NCBI GenBank assembly: GCA_018647265.1
Contig: JABGTK010000022.1
Location: 1 to 52,457, forward strand
Reading direction: 5' to 3'
Origin: Candidatus Neomarinimicrobiota bacterium
GTDB taxonomy: Bacteria > Fidelibacterota > Marinisomatia > Marinisomatales > TCS55
DNA: 52,457 nucleotides
Numbering within the stretch: position 1 is the stretch's first letter; each line of letters opens with the position of its first letter. This document shows positions 1 to 7,924 of the stretch, piece by piece. Both the position numbers and the translations under genes were made by a program. The notes under the pieces are model-generated. The model did no database searches, had not been told where the DNA came from, and saw nothing but the letters and a program-made list of their open reading frames with translations.

Positions 1-15
1 AGACTTACTTATAAG

Positions 16-519
16 TCAAAATTCTCTTCGGCGTTTTTGTTTACCACCTCGTGGAGCGGGTGGTTTATATCTATCCTGCATTCGATTACGGACTTGCTGT
101 TTCATATGTCCTTCAAACATAAGTAACTTCACTTGTTGAGTTGGATTAAGTATATCACGTGAATCTTTAACAAAATCAATTCGCGCTTTACTTTTTTTCT
201 GTTCAAACACAGCAATTTTATTCAGCAATTTATTTGCATCAGATTTTGAAATGTCCTCACCCTTTTTTACCTTTTTATAGAATGGTGAAAAAAGGTCTTT
301 TTCTTCTTTTCGAATATTCAAAACCTGTTTTTGGTGCGCCCGCATACTGGGGAAAAACTTTTCAGCTTGATCTTCGGTCAGTTCAAGATGATCCGTTAAT
401 TTCCAGATCAACATCATTTCCATTCGTTCACCATATTGTCCGCCGGGACCTTGGGGTTTCCCCGGTTGCGCTACAAGCGTACACAGGATTAATAGTACTA
501 GTGTTATCGTTGTTTTCAT
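16..519 (-). CDS. Spy/CpxP/CnrX-like periplasmic protein
   Basis: A 167-residue exported protein with a short N-terminal signal peptide (about residues 1-17, ending near LVAQ). The mature part is predicted to be helical and charged and carries two spaced Spy-type motifs, LTEDQ near residue 47 and LNPTQ near residue 125, as in the Spy/CpxP/ZraP/CnrX superfamily of periplasmic chaperones and metal sensors. The C-terminus is very basic (PRGGKQKRRREF). Its start codon overlaps the stop of the upstream membrane protein by 4 bp, and an ECF sigma factor comes before that, so the three are almost certainly one operon. By analogy with CnrX it could be the periplasmic sensor that tunes release of the sigma factor; this is inference. 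It lacks the His/Met clusters of classical metal sensors. Confidence 0.75.
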   Translation of the reverse strand: MKTTITLVLLILCTLVAQPGKPQGPGGQYGERMEMMLIWKLTDHLELTEDQAEKFFPSMRAHQKQVLNIRKEEKDLFSPFYKKVKKGEDISKSDANKLLNKIAVFEQKKSKARIDFVKDSRDILNPTQQVKLLMFEGHMKQQVRNRMQDRYKPPAPRGGKQKRRREF

Positions 520-896
520 TGTGTTTCTCCGTCGTTCATTGTTGCCACTGGTTCAAACTCTATGTTATCTAAAAATGCCAGTGTTTCCCAGATATCGTCA
601 CTGTTCTCCACGAGATATCCCGCTAAGTCATAAACGTATTCTTCTGTTTCTGAATCCATTACTTCAATCTTTTTGAAATCATTGGATGCGTATACTGTTG
701 GATCATCAGTCAATTGATTGAATGTAACCAAACTCAATACAAATAGCACACTTGCTGCAGCAAGCCCATTAACAATTCCCATTTTTTTCTGATAACGGCG
801 TTGTCGTTCTCCATGGAGATTTATCAAAAACGTATCACTATCCGGAGTGTTAAAATCTGATTGTGAAATCTGCTGAAATCTATTTTCGATATTCAT
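516..896 (-). CDS. single-pass membrane protein, candidate anti-sigma factor
   Basis: A 126-residue protein with a soluble N-terminus of about 40 residues, one hydrophobic segment (about residues 41-61, GIVNGLAAASVLFVLSLVTF) and an acidic C-terminal domain of about 65 residues that would lie in the periplasm. It starts 3 bp after the ECF sigma gene stops and overlaps the Spy-like gene by 4 bp. The topology (short cytoplasmic N-terminus, one membrane segment, periplasmic tail) and the position directly after an ECF sigma gene fit an anti-sigma factor of the CnrY type. I see no classical zinc anti-sigma motif (HxxxCxxC), so the assignment rests on context and topology only. The acidic tail (ENSDDIWETLAFLDNIEFEP) may be where the neighbouring Spy-like protein binds. 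Confidence 0.6.
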   Translation of the reverse strand: MNIENRFQQISQSDFNTPDSDTFLINLHGERQRRYQKKMGIVNGLAAASVLFVLSLVTFNQLTDDPTVYASNDFKKIEVMDSETEEYVYDLAGYLVENSDDIWETLAFLDNIEFEPVATMNDGETQ

Positions 897-899
897 AAT

Positions 900-1421
900 T
901 TAATTCTCAATATTTTCTTTTAAAGCCTTCACCGCATGATGATAATTCACCTTAGCTGAATTTTCACTAATGCCCATAATTTCTGATATTTCTTTGTAAG
1001 GCATTACCTGTGCAATTCTCATTGTTACAACCATTCTCTGGCGGGAAGGGAGTTTTGCAACTGCATCCCATAATTCTTTTCTACGCCATTCATCTTCGTG
1101 GGTCGTATCCGTATAACCCTGGTCTGGGACTTGGTCCAAGTGGAGTAGATTTCGCCACTTATTGCGTCGGAGATAGGTGTTGGACATATTGATATTGGCT
1201 CGAAATAAATATGTTTTGAATTCAGATTCAAATCGAAACTTTTTAAGTGCCTTAAACATTTTGATGAACACATCCTGGGCAAGGTCTTCTGCCTCAACTT
1301 CATCCGCAGTGAACTTGATAAAAAATCCATATGTATTAGGGAGGTGCCGTTTAACCAATTCGTCGAATGCGATGTTATTCCCATTCTGAAATTCCCTGAT
1401 CAATTCGTGGTCTGTTTTCAT
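900..1421 (-). CDS. ECF-type RNA polymerase sigma factor
   Basis: A 173-residue sigma-70 family protein of the extracytoplasmic function group. Region 2 is at about residues 10-80 and contains the core-binding and -10-recognising stretch EDLAQDVFIKMFKALKKF followed by FKTYLFRANINM. Region 4 is at about residues 122-170 (LPSRQRMVVTMRIAQVMPYK, then the helix-turn-helix EISEIMGISENSAKVNYHHA). Regions 1.1 and 3 are absent, as expected for ECF factors, and the length is normal. The ATG at 1421 fits the family N-terminus (HELIREFQNGNNIAFDELV). It is the first gene of an operon with a membrane protein and a Spy-like periplasmic protein, so it probably responds to an envelope signal. The likely targets include the LTxxQ lipoprotein genes immediately upstream, which is inference. 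Confidence 0.93.
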   Translation of the reverse strand: MKTDHELIREFQNGNNIAFDELVKRHLPNTYGFFIKFTADEVEAEDLAQDVFIKMFKALKKFRFESEFKTYLFRANINMSNTYLRRNKWRNLLHLDQVPDQGYTDTTHEDEWRRKELWDAVAKLPSRQRMVVTMRIAQVMPYKEISEIMGISENSAKVNYHHAVKALKENIEN

Positions 1422-1472
1422 TCATTTGCCATTTTAGACAACATTTTCTTTCAAAAGTTAAAAAAATTTCAT

Positions 1473-1514
1473 AAAAAAAAGAGGCTGTCCTGAAAAAACT
1501 GAACAGCCTCTTTT
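1473..1514 (-). terminator. rho-independent terminator after the LTxxQ lipoprotein pair
   Basis: A perfect 12-bp inverted repeat, AAAAGAGGCTGT (1477-1488) and ACAGCCTCTTTT (1503-1514), with a 14-nt loop. On the minus strand the stem is followed by a run of at least eight T. It lies 19 bp beyond the stop codon at 1534, so it ends transcription of the lipoprotein genes before the sigma-factor operon. The sigma operon therefore needs its own promoter in 1422-1472. Confidence 0.85.
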
Positions 1515-1533
1515 CGAATTGTCAAATTAAAGA

Positions 1534-2487
1534 TTATCCTTTATTCCCTTTGCCCCCTTCACGACCTTTTTGTCCACAATGTCGTTTATACTGCATGCCC
1601 ATTGCCGTATAAAGTTTAATGATTTCTATTTGTGTATCATCAAATAGGCCGTCGATAGCCGTATTCCTATCAGAAATAATTGATTTCAATGCATTATGAA
1701 GAGTCTCTCTATCCATTTTTTCATTTCTAGCTTTTTCAAATAATGCCTTTGTAATTGCAGCCGCATCTTTATTAATGGTTTCTAATCCAGATTCCTGATC
1801 ATTGCTCATACCCAATGCATTAACCATGGCATCGTGGGCAGCTTTTTTCATTTCAGCCATACGGGCTTCCATCTGAGATTTTTCATCAGCTAATTGTTGT
1901 TTTTGTTCGTCGGTGAGTAGCGCTTCAACTTCATCATTCATAGCTGCTGAGAGTGCTTCCAACTCTGTCTTGGCGACTTCCTTATCAATCGTGCCATCTT
2001 TAACCTGCTGTTGAATGGTTTTCATTTTTTCGCCATAGGTGGTCATAATAGTTTTAAAAGACGCTTTCTGGTCATCGCTCAGAACTCTATATACACCACG
2101 TAGATCGAATTCACCCTTATCACCGTGAGGACCGCCGCGCCCTTTGCCACCATCCATTCCACTACTGAAAAGATATGGAACTGCATTTTTATCCATCCAC
2201 TCTAAAAGTCTTGTTTTTTCTTTATCAGATAATTTTTTCTGCATTTCAACAGCCATATTCCACAAGAAAGCAGGATCGCGTCGGTGTTTCCCATCCTTGC
2301 CATGGCGATTCAATGCACCATTGAGGGCGTTGATGCTACTATTGCTCAGGCCAATATCGGTGTTCAATCCGTCGGAAAATGCTTGCAGTTCAGGGTCGTC
2401 AACAAGGATTGTTTCATCCTTCATTAACTTATCGCAGCCAATGGTTGCAAAAAGTGCAATGGTTAAAAGTAAAGCTAGTTTTTTCAT
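1534..2487 (-). CDS. LTxxQ-repeat (double Spy-like) lipoprotein, short-linker paralogue
   Basis: A 317-residue lipoprotein. The open frame extends upstream to 2673, but the ATG at 2487 has a good AAAGGA ribosome site and begins a clear lipoprotein signal (MKKLALLLTIALFATIGC, lipobox ending at Cys18). The mature protein is mostly charged helix and carries five spaced motifs resembling the Spy LTxxQ signature: LSDKEK, LSDDQK, LTDEQK, MSNDQE and FDDTQI. The last four form two pairs, suggesting two Spy-like units in tandem. A short Gly-rich linker (GMDGGKGRGGPHGDKG) separates the N-terminal helical part from the first unit, and the C-terminus is Gly/Lys-rich. It is a close paralogue of the next gene upstream. 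Spy-family proteins chaperone periplasmic proteins or bind metals; which applies here cannot be read from the sequence. Confidence 0.82.
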   Translation of the reverse strand: MKKLALLLTIALFATIGCDKLMKDETILVDDPELQAFSDGLNTDIGLSNSSINALNGALNRHGKDGKHRRDPAFLWNMAVEMQKKLSDKEKTRLLEWMDKNAVPYLFSSGMDGGKGRGGPHGDKGEFDLRGVYRVLSDDQKASFKTIMTTYGEKMKTIQQQVKDGTIDKEVAKTELEALSAAMNDEVEALLTDEQKQQLADEKSQMEARMAEMKKAAHDAMVNALGMSNDQESGLETINKDAAAITKALFEKARNEKMDRETLHNALKSIISDRNTAIDGLFDDTQIEIIKLYTAMGMQYKRHCGQKGREGGKGNKG

Positions 2488-2566
2488 AAGATATCCTTTT
2501 CCATCGTAATTTAGAGTGAATTTAGGACTTAGACACTCAATAATAATACAAGTTAAAAAATAAATG

Positions 2567-2603
2567 AAAAAGGGCCCTCCAAATATCGTGAAGCGACCCT
2601 TTT
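2567..2603 (-). terminator. possible terminator/attenuator between the two LTxxQ lipoprotein genes
   Basis: On the minus strand AAAAGGGTCGC and GGGCCCTTTTT flank a 20-odd-nt loop, giving an AAAAGGG/CCCTTTT stem followed by a T-rich stretch. It sits 27 bp past the stop of the upstream lipoprotein and about 80 bp before the start of the next, so it may give partial termination and unequal expression of the two paralogues. The stem core is short, hence moderate confidence. Confidence 0.5.
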
Positions 2604-2629
2604 CTTTTTTTACTGTTTGGAGAGCAGTT

Positions 2630-3652
2630 TTATTTATTATTTCCTCTGTTTCCACCATTGCTTTTATGACCACGGCCTTTTTTACCTTTGCTTCCGTGGT
2701 GTTTTTTCATCCGTAATTTTAAAGCCTTATGGATTTTAAATATTTCTATTTGTTCATCCGTGAATAATGCTTCAAGTTTTGAAGAAGCATCACCATGTAA
2801 AACGGTCGCAGCTTCACGAAAAGCATCTAAATCAATATCACCATTAGATAGTTGTTCTCGCAGTGCTTCCATTGCTGTTTTTGTATCATCTTTTATTTGA
2901 TCAAATGCAGTAAGTTGTTCAGCCGTCAATCCTAAGACTTCCACCATCACAGCTTTAGATGAATCCTGAAATGCTTGCATTTCTGCTTCATGATCGGCTT
3001 TCATTTCTTCCAGCTCTGCTTTTTGTTCATCCGTAAGCAATGCGTCAATTTCAGCATGCATGGCTTCCCGAAGTCCTTCCATCTGTGACCGTGCATCGTC
3101 TTGGTTAATCGTGCCTTCTTTGACTTGGGCTTGAATCGCTTGGAATTGATCTTTATATGATTCAGCTATTTCTTTAAATGCTGCTTTTTGTTCATCGGTT
3201 AGAATACTATAGAGTCCACCGCCGGAGCCATTTCCACCGTGACCTTGGCCCATGCCACCGCCACCACGTCTGCCACCCATCATACCGCCACCATGTTTAC
3301 CACCATGACCTTGGCCCATTTGACCATTTTTTCCACCAAAGACTTGAATGTTATGCTCATCCATTTTTTCAAAGAGACGTGCTTTTTTTTCATCGGATAA
3401 TTTTACAGCCAATTCTCCCGCAACATTCCACAAGAAGCCTGGTTCACGATGTTTCCCCCCGCGTCCATGCTTATTTAGAACACCGTTAACTTCTTTAGCA
3501 GATGTTTGACTAAGGCCTAGGTCCGATGCCAGTTCATATGAAAGGCTCTGAAGTTCAGCACTGTCTAATTCTACAGCTTTATCACGAATAGGATTGTCAC
3601 ATCCAACAGCAATCAAAAGCAAGGTTGAGATTGGTAAGATTAGTTTTTTCAT
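2630..3652 (-). CDS. LTxxQ-repeat (double Spy-like) lipoprotein with Gly/His/Met-rich linker
   Basis: A 340-residue lipoprotein. The chosen ATG at 3652 has an AAGGA ribosome site and opens a lipoprotein signal peptide (MKKLILPISTLLLIAVGC). Motifs in order: LSDEKK, then LTDEQK, LTDEQK, LTAEQL and FTDEQI, each followed by an amphipathic helix; the last four look like two Spy-like pairs. Between the N-terminal part and the first pair lies a roughly 40-residue linker very rich in Gly, His and Met (for example GQGHGGKHGGGMMGGRRGGG), which could bind transition metals. The C-terminus is again basic and Gly-rich. It shares its plan, including the phrases LNKHG and GFLWNVAGEL/AFLWNMAVEM, with the adjacent paralogue at 1534-2487. 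Function is unknown; a surface or periplasmic chaperone or metal buffer is the best guess. Confidence 0.82.
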   Translation of the reverse strand: MKKLILPISTLLLIAVGCDNPIRDKAVELDSAELQSLSYELASDLGLSQTSAKEVNGVLNKHGRGGKHREPGFLWNVAGELAVKLSDEKKARLFEKMDEHNIQVFGGKNGQMGQGHGGKHGGGMMGGRRGGGGMGQGHGGNGSGGGLYSILTDEQKAAFKEIAESYKDQFQAIQAQVKEGTINQDDARSQMEGLREAMHAEIDALLTDEQKAELEEMKADHEAEMQAFQDSSKAVMVEVLGLTAEQLTAFDQIKDDTKTAMEALREQLSNGDIDLDAFREAATVLHGDASSKLEALFTDEQIEIFKIHKALKLRMKKHHGSKGKKGRGHKSNGGNRGNNK

Positions 3653-3773
3653 GTTTATTCCTTTTTGGATTATTTTGAATTGTTTCATTTAGCCTATTAG
3701 ATGCGCAACCACTAGACTAAGTTAAAATTTTATTCAAATATTTTTTGATTTCTGACGAAACATTTTTTTTGAA

Positions 3774-6764
3774 ATGATGATAACACTAACTTTAACTATG
3801 CCATATTCAAGTGGAAACTTCAAACCTAATACTAGCCAAGAATCGGCTATCACCCATCCACCTGCGCCACTCATGATTTTAGCTGGTGCTGGAACAGGAA
3901 AAACATCCACACTAATCCACCGTATTATTTATCTAATTCAACATTACAAGGCTGAGCCACAATCAATTTTAGCCATTACATATACAGAAAAAGCTGCGCG
4001 GGAATTGAAAGAAAGAATTGTTTCAGTCATCGGTCAACGGGCGGATATAATGACCGTTTCTACTTTTCATTCATTTTGTTTTAATCTCGTAAAAGATTTT
4101 AAAGAATCGGGCGCATCTCCCATTTTACTTGAGGAAAGTGAGGCCTCTTTTTTGCTCCTAAATCAATTCAATGATCTTGGTCCATTTGAATCGAGGGAGT
4201 TTCCGCGAGATCCGGTAAAAGCTGTTACAGAAAGTTTTATTCCTTTCTTCAACCGCACACGGGATGAATTAATCAAACCCAATGAAAAGCCGGAGGATAT
4301 CGAATCCATAGATCCAGAAATTCGTGCTCAGTTGGCAGATTTAAAACGCATTTACCCAATTTTTCAACAATGGAAACAGAACATGAATGTGGTGGATTAT
4401 GGGGATATGATCTTGTCCGCATTTAAATTGTTAAATTCAAATTCTGTAGTACTAAAAAAAGTTCAAGACAAATTTCAACATTTAATTATTGATGAATTTC
4501 AAGATAATAATTTTGCACTGAATGAGGTCATTGGTTTAATTGCCAAAAAGCGTAAACAGATTACTGTTGTGGGAGACGAAGATCAGGTGATATACAGTTT
4601 CCGAGGTGCCAGTATTCATAATATTCATTTGTTTCGTAATCGTTATAGTGGACATGTACAATATTTAGAAATTGCCCTAGAAGAGAATTTTCGATCCAAC
4701 CAAGAAATTTTGAATGTGGCCAACGCTTCCATTAAAAACAATGTGGATCGCGTTGAAAAATCACTCCGTTCATTCAGCGGCCTCTCCGATAGAAAACCCA
4801 CCTTATATTATGGAGAGAAACCGAACCAAAACCAATTCATCAATTCAGAGATTAATAAACTCACTGACAGCGGAAGGCTATTTCATGATATTGCTGTTCT
4901 TTGCCGTACCCATGGCCAAGCATCAGAATTAACAACATATTTACAATCCTGCGGAATTCCAGTTCAAGCTCGCTTTCCAAAATTTTTTGATATTCCTTCG
5001 GTTAAAGACCTCAATGCATGGTGCCAAGTTGTTGGCGGTGGAAAATATCAAGATATTGGTTTTTACCGACTGTTGATACAAAATTCTTCTGAACAAAATG
5101 CCATAGATTTTTTCAATCAATTTGACCGAAGGGATCCATCTTCACGATTGGAATATGCTCTTGTGCATTTTGAAGAAAATCCCATTGAAGGATTCGGTGA
5201 ATTATGTCAAACTATTCAGGAACTTAGAGAACACCCAAAACCACAATCGGCAGAAGAGATCATAAATTCCATTTTAGCAAAGACTCTATTGTTGAGACGA
5301 TTTAACCATCATTACGAATTTGACGATCAAGTGGCCCTCATGAATGGAGGACAATTTATTCAAAAAGCACAAGAATTTTCTCGACGAAACCCGGGGAAGA
5401 ACAGCCTTCGCAGTTTTAATACTTTTATGGAATCGCTCATGGTTTCAGGAAAAATTTTCGCATCATATCCCGAGGAAAGACAACGATTTAATAGCGTCAT
5501 AGTTCAAACCATTCATGGAGTAAAAGGCGGTGAATTTCCCGTGGTATTTATCCCTTATAATCGGTCCGCAAGTTTCCCCCTTAATTATAGATCGGAAAAA
5601 AAGATCAACCGACCGCCGGATAAATGGCTGGACTATATCAAGGATACGGATCTCACTTCAAAAGAACATCATAAAGAAGAAGAACGACGCCTTTTTTACG
5701 TGGCCGTCACACGGGCACAGGAACAATTATTTTTGTTAGCACCGAAACGGGCAACTTCACCTTTTATCAAAGAATTACCACCTGAATTAATGGAGATCAT
5801 CGAAATGAATGAAACAATTAACAAACCAAAACCTTATTCGGTATTGCGATCAAACTATGAACAACGGTTGCAAAAAGCGTTATGCCAAAACCAATTTCAA
5901 CAAATTGGCGACCTTACAAAAGCCATTGAACGGATTCACTTACTTGAAAAGGATCATCCTTTTTCATGGGAAGACGCTTCCTGGGAAAATGAGTTAAAGA
6001 ACAATTTAGAGGGCGGGTTCCAACCTTCAACCCCGGACAAACTTTATTTATCCGCTAGTTCCATTGAAACTTATTTATCCTGCCCCATGAAGTATCGATT
6101 AGGAAAGATTGATGCCATTCCCGAATCGCAGAGTAAACCACAGTTGGTTTTTGGAAATATCATCCACCGGGCACTCCAGCGGTTTCATGATTCTGAAGAA
6201 GATCACACCCTTGATCGCCTCCTGCAATTGCTTGATGAAGAATGGGACGGCAGTGGTTTTTTCTACCCAGATCAAGAGAAGGAATTCAAACTCCAGGGAG
6301 AGGAAATCCTTAAGAGATATTTTACTACATATGAATTGGAACCGCCTCAAGTGATTGCACGTGAAGAAAAATTTAATTTTATGATTGATGATATCAAGAT
6401 CACCGGCGCCATCGATCGAATTGATAAAACTGACTCTGGCAATCATGTGGTTGATTATAAAACTAGCAATACAACTTCATCAGCAAAATCTAGTATGCAG
6501 TTAGCGATTTATTCCATGTTTTTGGAACAATCGAATGATCCTATAATTGGCGGGTTACCGAGTATGGCCAGTCTGTACTTTTTAAGAGAAGAGGACAAAC
6601 CGATTAAATCTCATTCGTTTGAACCGGAAGAATTGTTGGAAAAAGAAGAAAAAATTAAAGAAGTTGCCCTGGGAATCCGTGATAGAAATTTTGAACCAAA
6701 AACCGGACGGCATTGTGATTGGTGCGATTATAAAAATTTCATCTGTCCCGCATGGGAAGAGTGA
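3774..6764 (+). CDS. UvrD/AdnA-like helicase fused to Fe-S PD-(D/E)XK nuclease
   Basis: A 996-residue superfamily 1A helicase. Walker A is AGAGTGKT (residues 37-44), Walker B/motif II is IIDEFQD (238-244), motif III is GDEDQ (267-271), motif IV ENFRS (304-308), motif V VQTIHGVKGGEFP, and motif VI LFYVAVTRAQEQL. The C-terminal 230 residues form a RecB/Cas4-type nuclease: SIETYLSCPMKYRL, the H of IIHRALQRF, Asp881 in GAIDRID, and DYK (894-896). Cys770 together with Cys981, Cys984 and Cys991 (CDWC...C) matches the four-cysteine Fe-S staple of AddB, Cas4 and AdnAB. It therefore probably unwinds and resects DNA double-strand breaks as a single chain or with a partner not in this window. Two ATG codons are adjacent at 3774 and 3777; no clear ribosome site is seen. 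It stands alone, convergent with the next gene. Confidence 0.9.
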   Translation: MMITLTLTMPYSSGNFKPNTSQESAITHPPAPLMILAGAGTGKTSTLIHRIIYLIQHYKAEPQSILAITYTEKAARELKERIVSVIGQRADIMTVSTFHSFCFNLVKDFKESGASPILLEESEASFLLLNQFNDLGPFESREFPRDPVKAVTESFIPFFNRTRDELIKPNEKPEDIESIDPEIRAQLADLKRIYPIFQQWKQNMNVVDYGDMILSAFKLLNSNSVVLKKVQDKFQHLIIDEFQDNNFALNEVIGLIAKKRKQITVVGDEDQVIYSFRGASIHNIHLFRNRYSGHVQYLEIALEENFRSNQEILNVANASIKNNVDRVEKSLRSFSGLSDRKPTLYYGEKPNQNQFINSEINKLTDSGRLFHDIAVLCRTHGQASELTTYLQSCGIPVQARFPKFFDIPSVKDLNAWCQVVGGGKYQDIGFYRLLIQNSSEQNAIDFFNQFDRRDPSSRLEYALVHFEENPIEGFGELCQTIQELREHPKPQSAEEIINSILAKTLLLRRFNHHYEFDDQVALMNGGQFIQKAQEFSRRNPGKNSLRSFNTFMESLMVSGKIFASYPEERQRFNSVIVQTIHGVKGGEFPVVFIPYNRSASFPLNYRSEKKINRPPDKWLDYIKDTDLTSKEHHKEEERRLFYVAVTRAQEQLFLLAPKRATSPFIKELPPELMEIIEMNETINKPKPYSVLRSNYEQRLQKALCQNQFQQIGDLTKAIERIHLLEKDHPFSWEDASWENELKNNLEGGFQPSTPDKLYLSASSIETYLSCPMKYRLGKIDAIPESQSKPQLVFGNIIHRALQRFHDSEEDHTLDRLLQLLDEEWDGSGFFYPDQEKEFKLQGEEILKRYFTTYELEPPQVIAREEKFNFMIDDIKITGAIDRIDKTDSGNHVVDYKTSNTTSSAKSSMQLAIYSMFLEQSNDPIIGGLPSMASLYFLREEDKPIKSHSFEPEELLEKEEKIKEVALGIRDRNFEPKTGRHCDWCDYKNFICPAWEE

Positions 6765-6766
6765 AA

Positions 6767-6800
6767 TAATTAATAATTATGAATTGATAATTATTAATTA
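6767..6800. repeat. AT-only inverted repeat between convergent genes
   Basis: Perfect 14-bp arms TAATTAATAATTAT (6767-6780) and ATAATTATTAATTA (6787-6800) flank a 6-nt loop. The right arm covers the stop codon of the minus-strand gene and the left arm begins 3 bp after the plus-strand stop. It may stop transcription from both sides, although it contains no G-C pair in the stem. Confidence 0.5.
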
Positions 6801-7801
6801 GATAAATATTTCTCCATTTGCTCCTCACTCATAACACATCGAAATCCCGTATGCTCCAAACTAGTATCGGGACTTGTTTTCATTCGCGCCGTGGGACGAT
6901 ATCCCGCACAATATTGATCATTGCACAAAAATGATCCGCCACGGGTTACCCGTTTAGGCACCGTTGGTTCCATGGGATCAAAACTGGATGGCGGCCCAAT
7001 AGGATTATTTTCACGTCCACCCATTAAATATGAATTTGGGCGATACCAATCGGCCACCCACTCCCATACATTCCCAGCCATATCATAAAGGCCAATTTTA
7101 TTTGGTTTATAGGCATGAACTGGATTTGTTTTTTCAAATCCATCGGATCCGGTATTCTTTACAGGAAATATACCTTGCCAAATATTCATTTCCCTTGAAT
7201 TAGTAACCTCACCTTTTTTGGCAGCATATTCCCATTGCGCTTCAGTCGGAATACTCATTCCTGTTCCTTCAGAAAAAGCAACTGCATCATACCATGATAC
7301 TTGTACAACAGGATGATCTTCTAATCCATCAATTGAGGAATCTTCGCCATAAGGATGTTTCCAATTTGAATTGGTTGACCACGCCCACCATTGAACCGGT
7401 GAATATTGACTCGCAGGTGTAGGTTGATTGATGAATGTTAAAGATCCAGCTACTAGCATTTCTTTTGGTGGTGGTGGCGTGCCGGTAGGCACCTGAGCCA
7501 TGATTTCCTCAAGGGATGGGGCCACTTCTGCTGTAGTCACATAATTTGATATATTCACAAATGCAGAAAATTGTGCATTTGTTACTGCTGTTTCTGACAT
7601 CCAGAATCCATCCATTTTTACTTTATGAACCGGTTGTTCATCGGATCTCGCCATGGAATCTGTGCTGCCCATTTTGAATGATCCACCAGAAATCCATACC
7701 ATTACTATCTCCGTATTTCCAATGGGAATGGATATACGTTTTTGGTCAGGACTATAACTGCATCCTGCAAGACAAAGGATTAGAAGGAGTTTTTTCATCA
7801 T
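6794..7801 (-). CDS. lipoprotein formylglycine-generating enzyme (SUMF1 family)
   Basis: A 335-residue protein (start at 7801 or the adjacent ATG 7798) with a lipoprotein signal ending LAGC (Cys14). The rest is an FGE-sulfatase domain from about residue 30 to the end: GGSFKMGS (39-46), WKHPYG (147-152), DHPVVQVSWYDAVAF (162-176), PTEAQWEYAA (185-194), GNVWEWVADW (243-252) and RGGSFLCNDQYCAGYRP (287-303). Cys293 and Cys298 keep the C-x4-C spacing of the copper-binding catalytic pair of true formylglycine-generating enzymes, which most SUMF1-like proteins lack. The ending TSPDTSLEHTGFRC also matches that group. Such enzymes oxidise a Cys in sulfatases to formylglycine. The lipoprotein signal is unusual, since bacterial FGE usually acts in the cytoplasm. 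No sulfatase gene is in the window. Confidence 0.85.
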   Translation of the reverse strand: MMKKLLLILCLAGCSYSPDQKRISIPIGNTEIVMVWISGGSFKMGSTDSMARSDEQPVHKVKMDGFWMSETAVTNAQFSAFVNISNYVTTAEVAPSLEEIMAQVPTGTPPPPKEMLVAGSLTFINQPTPASQYSPVQWWAWSTNSNWKHPYGEDSSIDGLEDHPVVQVSWYDAVAFSEGTGMSIPTEAQWEYAAKKGEVTNSREMNIWQGIFPVKNTGSDGFEKTNPVHAYKPNKIGLYDMAGNVWEWVADWYRPNSYLMGGRENNPIGPPSSFDPMEPTVPKRVTRGGSFLCNDQYCAGYRPTARMKTSPDTSLEHTGFRCVMSEEQMEKYLSN

Positions 7802-7924
7802 TATACTTGGATTAATCTAATGCCAAACTTGATTTGGGCGAAACGGATTGAATAAATTTTTCTGTTTCATGTATATCCTCAGATTTAAATTGGCAATCTT
7901 TGACACCACTATGAGGAGGTAATT

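Noticed and set aside
2488-2673. 62-residue N-terminal extension of the short-linker lipoprotein
   Set aside because: It would bury the lipoprotein signal peptide inside the protein; the ATG at 2487 has a good ribosome site.
3178-3489. Plus-strand His-rich open frame of 103 codons
   Set aside because: It is the antisense of the Gly/His-rich linker of the lipoprotein gene; no ribosome site and no sensible fold.
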